From positions 1-18,650 of the forward strand of contig JAVEEH010000351.1 of the NCBI GenBank assembly GCA_030840545.1: a DNA stretch of 18,650 nucleotides, given 5' to 3'. This stretch comes from Frankiaceae bacterium. Its GTDB lineage: Bacteria > Actinomycetota > Actinomycetes > JAFAQI01. Shown here in pieces: positions 14,077 through 18,650 of the stretch. The stretch's first letter is position 1. Every line of letters starts with the position of its first letter. The notes beneath the pieces are model-generated. The model had not been told where the DNA came from, made no database searches, and saw only the letters and a program-made list of their open reading frames with translations. The translations under genes were made by a program, and so were the position numbers.

Positions 14077-15894
14077 GTGACTCCAGTCGGTTCAGTGCTC
14101 GTCGAGCACGTGTCCGGTGGCGGCCCTTCGGGGCCGCCACCGGGCCTGCCGCTGCTCGCCACCGCGGCGCTGTATGTCGCGGTGGTGGCAGCGGGTCTGC
14201 TGATCGCTCCGGTCATGACCCGCATCGAAGGCCGACCGCGGCTTCGGCTGCCGGTGATCACGGCGACGGCCGTCGCTTACGTCGGGTTGCTCATCGCGAT
14301 GACGGTGCGGGACGAAGCCGGACCGCTCACCGTCGTCGCGGCCGGACTCGCCGTTGCGGTCGGCCTGCTCGCCGCGGTCCGGCGCTCTGCTGCGGACCAG
14401 GTCGCGGCGGGTGCGGGGATCGTCGCCGTGCAGGGCGCCCTGATCGGGACGGTCGACGGGGTCGAGCACCTGCTGGTCGTCGTCGTCCATCTCGCTGCCG
14501 CCGCGCTGTGGCTGGGCGGCGTGCTGCATCTCGCTGCATTCGCGACCCGCTCGGCCGATCGGGCCGCTCTCGGGCGCGGCATTCGATCGTTCACGCCTTA
14601 TGCCGTCGGCAGTGCCGCGACGCTCGCCGGCACCGGCCTCGTGCTGCTTGTGGTGCACCACGTCGGCTGGGCGGCCCTGGGCGGCACGGCGTTCGGCCGG
14701 GTCGTCGTCGCCAAGTCGGTGCTGCTCGTGCTCGCCGGCGGCGTCGGGCTCACCCATCGGCGCGCCGGCACCGCCGCGCGCTCGCTCCGCCGCCCGGCAC
14801 TGGTGCGCGCCGAGGCGGGTGTCCTGTCCTCAGCGCTCGTGCTGGCAGTCGTGCTCACGGGGTTGCCAGCGCCCGTGCCGGCCTTCGAGCTCGCCGCACC
14901 CGGCCTCGCCGTCCTCCGTCTGCCCGGTGACCAGACGGCCGGCCTCTTCGTCTCCAAGGCCACCGCCCGGACCGGGTTGGTCGAAGTCGTCAGCCCCGAA
15001 TCCCTCCGGGTGACCGACCTGCGGACCGGACGCGTCACCGATCTCGAGCCCGGCCAGTCGCTGCCGGTCCGGCTGGCCGGCGGCCTCGCGCGGCTCGCGG
15101 TCTCCGGCGGCACGAGCACGGTCACGGTGACTCTGCCCGCCCAAGCGGCGCCCGTCAGGCCGACCGGCGACGCCGCCACCAGCGACCGAACGGGGTGGCT
15201 CGGCTATCAGCTCGGTCGAGCACTGGCGCTGGCCGGCACCCGCTCGTCGGGGACGTCGGACGTGCGCGCAGGCAGCGGTCTTGCGCCTCATCGCGACGGC
15301 GTGGCTCTCGCCGGCCTGCTGCGGAACGCCGGTGTCCGCCGGGTGCGCGCCTACTCCGACGGATCGCAACGCGCCCGCCGGCTCATTGCCGGGCTCGCCG
15401 CGCACGGCGTTCCGGCAAATCGTCACGACGGCGCGCCCTTTGCCCTCCTCGCCACCGATGCCGCGAACGCGCGTCGCGTCCTCGCTCGCATTGCCGCCCG
15501 ACGACACCCATCGGTGCGCGGCATTTATCTGGCTCCTTGGTTGCTCGACGGTGCCGTGCTGTCCACCTTGACCAGCCTTCGGCTGCCGCCGCTGCTCGTG
15601 CCTGCGCCGGTCGACCCGATGTCGCCGACCGCCGACCGCTACCGCGCCGCACTCGCCGTTGCGGCCGGTGGCATCGCTCCCTCCGTCGCAGGCCTGCTCG
15701 GCTGGTTGTCCGTCGTGTCGCCCGCCGCCGGCTCCGACGACGTCCTGACGCTCTACGCCGCGACTCCGGTCGGCTTCCTTCCCGGCGTCCTCGACGTCGG
15801 ACACCAGCACGGCACCACTGGCTGGTTCACCGGCGGAACCCTCGTCGCCACATCCGCACCCGTCCCTGTCCCGATGTCCCAAGGAGTGCACTGA
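14077..15894 (+). CDS. CopD-family membrane protein with large C-terminal extracytoplasmic region
   Basis: A 605-residue protein. Residues ~25-262 hold about eight transmembrane helices of CopD type. The mark is HLAAAALWLGGVLHL (138-152), then a TP-start helix at ~173-193, FGRVVVAKSVLLVL (206-219) and LVRAEAGVLSSALVLAVV (242-259). CopD proteins move copper across the membrane. Residues ~265-355 look beta-rich. Residues ~400-560 resemble a periplasmic-binding fold (GLAPHRDGVALAGLLRNAGV; RGIYLAPWLLDGA; DRYRAALAVAAGG), an unusual addition. The tail has GHQHG (575-579), a possible metal site. The GTG start lies 3 bases after the SBP56 stop with no clear ribosome site, so coupling is likely. A strong hairpin lies within codons 13-23. 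Copper supply to the SBP56 enzyme is a reasonable inference. Confidence 0.82.
   Translation: MTPVGSVLVEHVSGGGPSGPPPGLPLLATAALYVAVVAAGLLIAPVMTRIEGRPRLRLPVITATAVAYVGLLIAMTVRDEAGPLTVVAAGLAVAVGLLAAVRRSAADQVAAGAGIVAVQGALIGTVDGVEHLLVVVVHLAAAALWLGGVLHLAAFATRSADRAALGRGIRSFTPYAVGSAATLAGTGLVLLVVHHVGWAALGGTAFGRVVVAKSVLLVLAGGVGLTHRRAGTAARSLRRPALVRAEAGVLSSALVLAVVLTGLPAPVPAFELAAPGLAVLRLPGDQTAGLFVSKATARTGLVEVVSPESLRVTDLRTGRVTDLEPGQSLPVRLAGGLARLAVSGGTSTVTVTLPAQAAPVRPTGDAATSDRTGWLGYQLGRALALAGTRSSGTSDVRAGSGLAPHRDGVALAGLLRNAGVRRVRAYSDGSQRARRLIAGLAAHGVPANRHDGAPFALLATDAANARRVLARIAARRHPSVRGIYLAPWLLDGAVLSTLTSLRLPPLLVPAPVDPMSPTADRYRAALAVAAGGIAPSVAGLLGWLSVVSPAAGSDDVLTLYAATPVGFLPGVLDVGHQHGTTGWFTGGTLVATSAPVPVPMSQGVH
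14114..14143 (+). repeat. perfect 13-bp hairpin with TTCG loop in the 5' end of the copD-like gene
   Basis: CCGGTGGCGGCCC (14114-14126) pairs fully with GGGCCGCCACCGG (14131-14143) across a TTCG tetraloop, a very stable RNA hairpin. It starts 41 bases after the SBP56 stop codon and lies in the Gly/Pro-rich N-terminal codons of the CopD-like protein. No T-tract follows. It could act as an attenuator or processing/stability element setting the SBP56 to CopD ratio, or simply reflect GC-rich coding DNA. Confidence 0.6.
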
Positions 15895-16907
15895 TGCGAG
15901 TTCCCTCCCGCGCGGGCTGGCCCCGGTGGGCCCGCATTGCCACGACGCCCTGGCTCGTGTCGCCGGTGCTGGTGCTGGCGCTGCTCGTCGGCGCTTTCCT
16001 CGGCTACGGCGCGTGGACCCGCAGCCAACCGACTCACTACACGCGCGGCGGCGACGCGTTCGCGGCCACGGGTGTGCCCAGCCCGAGCGCGACGGCGTCG
16101 CGCCGGCCGGGTTCGGTGCCTCGGTCGGGTCGGTCCCGTCACCGGCCTGGCGGCAAGCCGACATCGCCCCGTGGTGTCACTGCGACGCATCCGGGCAGCG
16201 GCTCCTCCGCGCAGCCGGGCACGACCGGCGGGCAGTCCTCGTCGGGAGGGCACACCGGACCGCCGCCGTCGGGTGGGTCCGCCGCTCCGGCTCAGCCGGC
16301 TGTCGGCACCTACACACTGGCGGTGACCGGAAGCGAGCACGTGAAGTTCGGGCCGTTCTCCGCCTGTACGAACAGCTTCCCCAGCGAGTCCCAGCTCGTG
16401 GTGCGGCGCGCCTCGGGCGAGCCCGCCGGGTCCTACGACTTCGACCAGCGCTACTACCCCGGCAGCGCCAACCGTCACGACGAACGCCACATCTACCACT
16501 ACACGAACGGCGGGGTCTTTCTCGCCTTCGAGCAAGCGACGGTGACCTGTGGCGGCGTGAAGCAGTCGTCGGCGGTCAACTACTCGCCGCAACAGAAGCG
16601 GGTGCAGCTGCCGCTCACCGTCGGTGCGAGCTGGCACAACCACGGTGGTGACGGCAACCGCACCGAGGACGCAACGTCGAAGGTCGTGGGGACCACCCAG
16701 CTCACGGTCAACGGGCGGTCCTACCTCACCTACGTCATCGACACCCACGTCGACATGACCGGCGACGAGAAGGGCACCCGGGACCAGCGTTGGTGGTTCT
16801 CGCCCGACCTCGGGGTGCCGCTGAAATGGCACGAGTCGCTGAAAGGCAGCCGGTCGGGCGCCACCTACAGCGAAGACGTCACCTGCACCGTGGTGGGCAC
16901 ACCATGA
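15894..16907 (+). CDS. membrane-anchored extracytoplasmic protein with low-complexity linker
   Basis: A 337-residue protein with one N-terminal helix (TPWLVSPVLVLALLVGAFLG, ~18-37) and no cleavage site that stands out, so it is probably a signal anchor. Residues ~50-135 are a Pro/Ser/Gly/Thr/Arg linker. Residues ~137-337 form a compact, beta-rich domain facing outward, with three Cys (in FSACTNSF, VTCGGVK, DVTCTVV) and segments such as VQLPLTVGASWHNHGGDG and RWWFSPDLGVPLKWHES. I do not recognise a named family. Its ATG overlaps the CopD-like stop by one base (TGATG) with AAGGAG 7 bases upstream, and its own stop overlaps the next gene, so it belongs to the operon. A structural or substrate/metal-binding partner of the secreted enzyme is possible but unproven. 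Confidence 0.85.
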   Translation: MRVPSRAGWPRWARIATTPWLVSPVLVLALLVGAFLGYGAWTRSQPTHYTRGGDAFAATGVPSPSATASRRPGSVPRSGRSRHRPGGKPTSPRGVTATHPGSGSSAQPGTTGGQSSSGGHTGPPPSGGSAAPAQPAVGTYTLAVTGSEHVKFGPFSACTNSFPSESQLVVRRASGEPAGSYDFDQRYYPGSANRHDERHIYHYTNGGVFLAFEQATVTCGGVKQSSAVNYSPQQKRVQLPLTVGASWHNHGGDGNRTEDATSKVVGTTQLTVNGRSYLTYVIDTHVDMTGDEKGTRDQRWWFSPDLGVPLKWHESLKGSRSGATYSEDVTCTVVGTP

Positions 16908-17428
16908 CGGCAGCAACCGGGACCGGCACCACCCGCAGCGGCTTCTTCTCGTTCCCGGACCCGGTCAACGAGACCGCGGTGCGGCTGACGGCCGCTGGCG
17001 TCGCAGTGCTCGCCCTGCTCGCCGTGGTGACCCGCCGGCCGGAGCTGCTCGCCGTCATCGCCTATGGGTTCACCGCCCGGGTGCTCGCCGGGCCGCGGCT
17101 CAGCCCGTTGGCGCTGCTCTCGAGTCGGGTCATAGCGCCCCGGCTTGGCAATCAGCCACGCCTCGTCGCCGGGCCCCCGAAGAGGTTCGCCCAAGGGCTC
17201 GGTGCGGTCGCGTCGATGACCGCCGTCGGGTGCTATTACCTGGCGGGCTGGCACACGGCGGCCTTCGGCCTCGCGGTGGTGATGGTCGTGCTGGCGACGT
17301 TCGAATCCGCCTTCCGGATCTGTGTCGGCTGCATCCTGCACGCCTGGCTGGCCCGGCGCGGCGTGGTCCGGTCGGCCGAGTGCGTCGACTGCGGGGACAT
17401 CTCGCTGCGGCTGGGCGCACTGCGGTGA
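16904..17428 (+). CDS. DUF4395 domain membrane protein
   Basis: A 174-residue protein of the DUF4395 family. Its marks are FPDPVNETAVRLTAAGVAVL (17-36), GFTARVLAGPRLSPLALL, the GPPKRFAQGLGA segment, and ICVGCILHAWLARRG after the last helix. A second Cys pair, CVDCG, lies close to the C-terminus. About four hydrophobic helices place it in the membrane. The CVGC motif could hold a disulfide, a thiol or a metal. The biochemical role of the family is not established to my knowledge. The ATGA overlap upstream and GTGA overlap downstream make it a tightly coupled member of the operon, which points to a redox or sulfur role beside the SBP56-like protein. Confidence 0.9.
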   Translation: MTAATGTGTTRSGFFSFPDPVNETAVRLTAAGVAVLALLAVVTRRPELLAVIAYGFTARVLAGPRLSPLALLSSRVIAPRLGNQPRLVAGPPKRFAQGLGAVASMTAVGCYYLAGWHTAAFGLAVVMVVLATFESAFRICVGCILHAWLARRGVVRSAECVDCGDISLRLGALR

Positions 17429-18650
17429 CCGCCGTGGGCGTCGTCGGGGGAGGCGCCGCCGGAGCCATGGTGGTCGCGCACCTCGCTCGCGCGTGGCAAG
17501 GGCCCGCACCGCTGCGGGTGGTGCTCTACGACACCTCGCCGCGGCCCGCACGCGGGCTCGCCTACTCGACCACCGAGCCGCACCATCTGCTCAACGTGCC
17601 GGCGGGCCGGATGAGCGCCCTGGACGGCGACGTGGACCACTTTCTGCGATGGGTCCAGGGTCGCGACGCCAGCGCCGGGCCGGAGGACTTCCGCTCTCGC
17701 GCTGAATACGGCGACTACCTCGCCGACACGCTCGCCGACCATGCGCGGGCCACCGGCCTCACCGTCCGGCGGTCAGCCGTCAGCGATGTCACCCGAGTTG
17801 GTGACCGGCTGCGTGTCGTGCATGCGGCGGGCTTCGACGTCGTCGACGCGGTCGTGCTCGCACTCGGTCATGCGCCACCGGCCCGACTGCCCTTCGTCGT
17901 GTCCCCTGCCGCCAGCGGCTACGTCGAGGATCCCTGGTCGCCCGGTGCCATGACGGACCTCGAGGAAACAACCTGTCCGGGCGACCTTGTGGTCACCGTC
18001 GGCTGTGGGCTGACCGCCGTCGATGTCGCGTTGTCCCTCACTCGGCGAGGTCGTCGCGTCATCGCCGTCAGCCGCAACGGCCTGCTGCCCCGGGAGCACC
18101 GGCCCCCGCTGCCGGAGCCGCTTCCGATGGCGGTGCCGGCCGGCGACGGCCCGCTCACCGTCGCGCGGCTCGAGCAGCTGGTGACACGCCACATCGAGAC
18201 CGCGGTCGATGGGGGGCTCGACTGGCGGTCTGCGGTCGACGGGCTGCGGCCCGACACCGACGCCATGTGGCGACGGTTGCCGCTGGAGGAACGACGGCTG
18301 TTCCTCGGGGCGGCAGGTCGCCGTTGGGAGGTCCTCCGGCATCGGATGGCACCGCAGGTCGCTTCGAAGCTGCAGCGGCTGCGGCATGCGCGCGCGTTTT
18401 CGGTGCTCCGCGCCGAGGTGATCGCAGCAACAGGCGAGGAACGGCAGTGGCGGGTCACCATCCGCCGCGATGGTGCGGTCGAGCAGCTCGGAGTGTCAGC
18501 AGTTGTCAACTGCACCGGACCGACCTGTGACATCGACCGATATCCCCACGACCTCGGTCGCCGTCTCGTGACCAGCGGACTGGTGATCCCGGACCCGCTC
18601 GGGCTGGGCGTGGACACCACGGGACGCGGCCACGTGGTCGACCGCATGGG
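17425..18650 (+). CDS. FAD/NAD(P)-binding oxidoreductase, COG4529/NAD_binding_9 type (3' end outside window)
   Basis: An open frame of at least 408 codons that runs off the window. It starts with VGVVGGGAAGAMVVAHLARA, a dinucleotide-binding GxGxxG-type motif at residues ~4-13. It then has GLAYSTTEPHHLLNVPAGRM, FLRW and, near the middle, a second nucleotide site LVVTVGCGLTAVDVALSLTR followed by VIAVSRNGLLPREHRPP. This order is typical of the YdhS/COG4529 family of flavoproteins, whose substrates are unknown. VNCTGP near the end of the visible part is the usual 'GTGP'-like FAD contact. No signal peptide is seen, so it is cytoplasmic. GTG 17425 overlaps the DUF4395 stop by 4 bases. It may exchange electrons with the membrane partner; that is inference. 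Confidence 0.9.
   Translation, partial: MTAVGVVGGGAAGAMVVAHLARAWQGPAPLRVVLYDTSPRPARGLAYSTTEPHHLLNVPAGRMSALDGDVDHFLRWVQGRDASAGPEDFRSRAEYGDYLADTLADHARATGLTVRRSAVSDVTRVGDRLRVVHAAGFDVVDAVVLALGHAPPARLPFVVSPAASGYVEDPWSPGAMTDLEETTCPGDLVVTVGCGLTAVDVALSLTRRGRRVIAVSRNGLLPREHRPPLPEPLPMAVPAGDGPLTVARLEQLVTRHIETAVDGGLDWRSAVDGLRPDTDAMWRRLPLEERRLFLGAAGRRWEVLRHRMAPQVASKLQRLRHARAFSVLRAEVIAATGEERQWRVTIRRDGAVEQLGVSAVVNCTGPTCDIDRYPHDLGRRLVTSGLVIPDPLGLGVDTTGRGHVVDRM

Noticed and set aside
14830..16164. 444-codon - strand open frame in the copD-like region
   Set aside because: Antisense to the continuous + strand operon; repeated Arg/Gly/Ala composition.

Overview
This window comes from a high-GC Gram-positive bacterium, almost certainly an actinomycete (Actinomycetota). 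By eye the DNA is roughly 70% G+C with strong third-position GC bias. It carries a murT/gatD pair, an Rv2402-type GH15 trehalase/glucoamylase, an RsbW-like ATPase and a DUF4395 protein, a mix typical of that phylum. Genes are tightly packed and many overlap by 4 bases. I see no insertion sequence, CRISPR array, tRNA or rRNA, and no gene-free stretch over 300 bases. The largest gap is the 133-base divergent promoter region at 12102-12234.

Layout: (1) 2-3735, + strand. The 3' part of an M16 peptidase, a complete second M16 protein that lacks the zinc-binding motif, and a polytopic GT-C-like membrane protein form one run. (2) 3746-7759, - strand. In transcription order these are a GH15 trehalase/glucoamylase, a 65-residue two-helix membrane protein, MurT and GatD (lipid II amidation). 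The last three are coupled by 4- and 8-base overlaps. (3) 7779-9703, + strand. A small lipoprotein and an MFS sugar-type transporter. (4) 9700-12101, - strand. In transcription order these are an MBL-fold/double-rhodanese protein, an RsbW-like ATPase and a conserved 170-residue protein of unknown function. (5) 12235-18650, + strand. Five tightly linked genes: a secreted SBP56/methanethiol-oxidase-like protein, a CopD-type membrane protein with a large extra C-terminal region, a membrane-anchored protein with a long low-complexity linker, a DUF4395 membrane protein, and an FAD/NAD(P)-binding oxidoreductase cut by the window end.

Regions 4 and 5 diverge from one AT-richer regulatory segment and make the most interesting part of the window. 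SBP56/MtoX proteins are copper-dependent enzymes that turn methanethiol into formaldehyde, H2S and H2O2. Here such a protein is exported. It is followed by a CopD-like (copper-transport family) protein and unknown envelope partners, and faces a rhodanese/MBL protein that could handle sulfane sulfur. I infer an extracytoplasmic thiol/sulfur oxidation module that may be linked to stress signalling through the RsbW-like gene. The substrate and the partner roles are not proven by the sequence.

Other points of note are a MurT zinc ribbon with Ser in place of the third Cys, two TAGGCT-type -10 elements placed 6-7 bases before GTG codons (probable leaderless starts), and a perfect 13-bp hairpin with a TTCG loop at the start of the copD-like gene.
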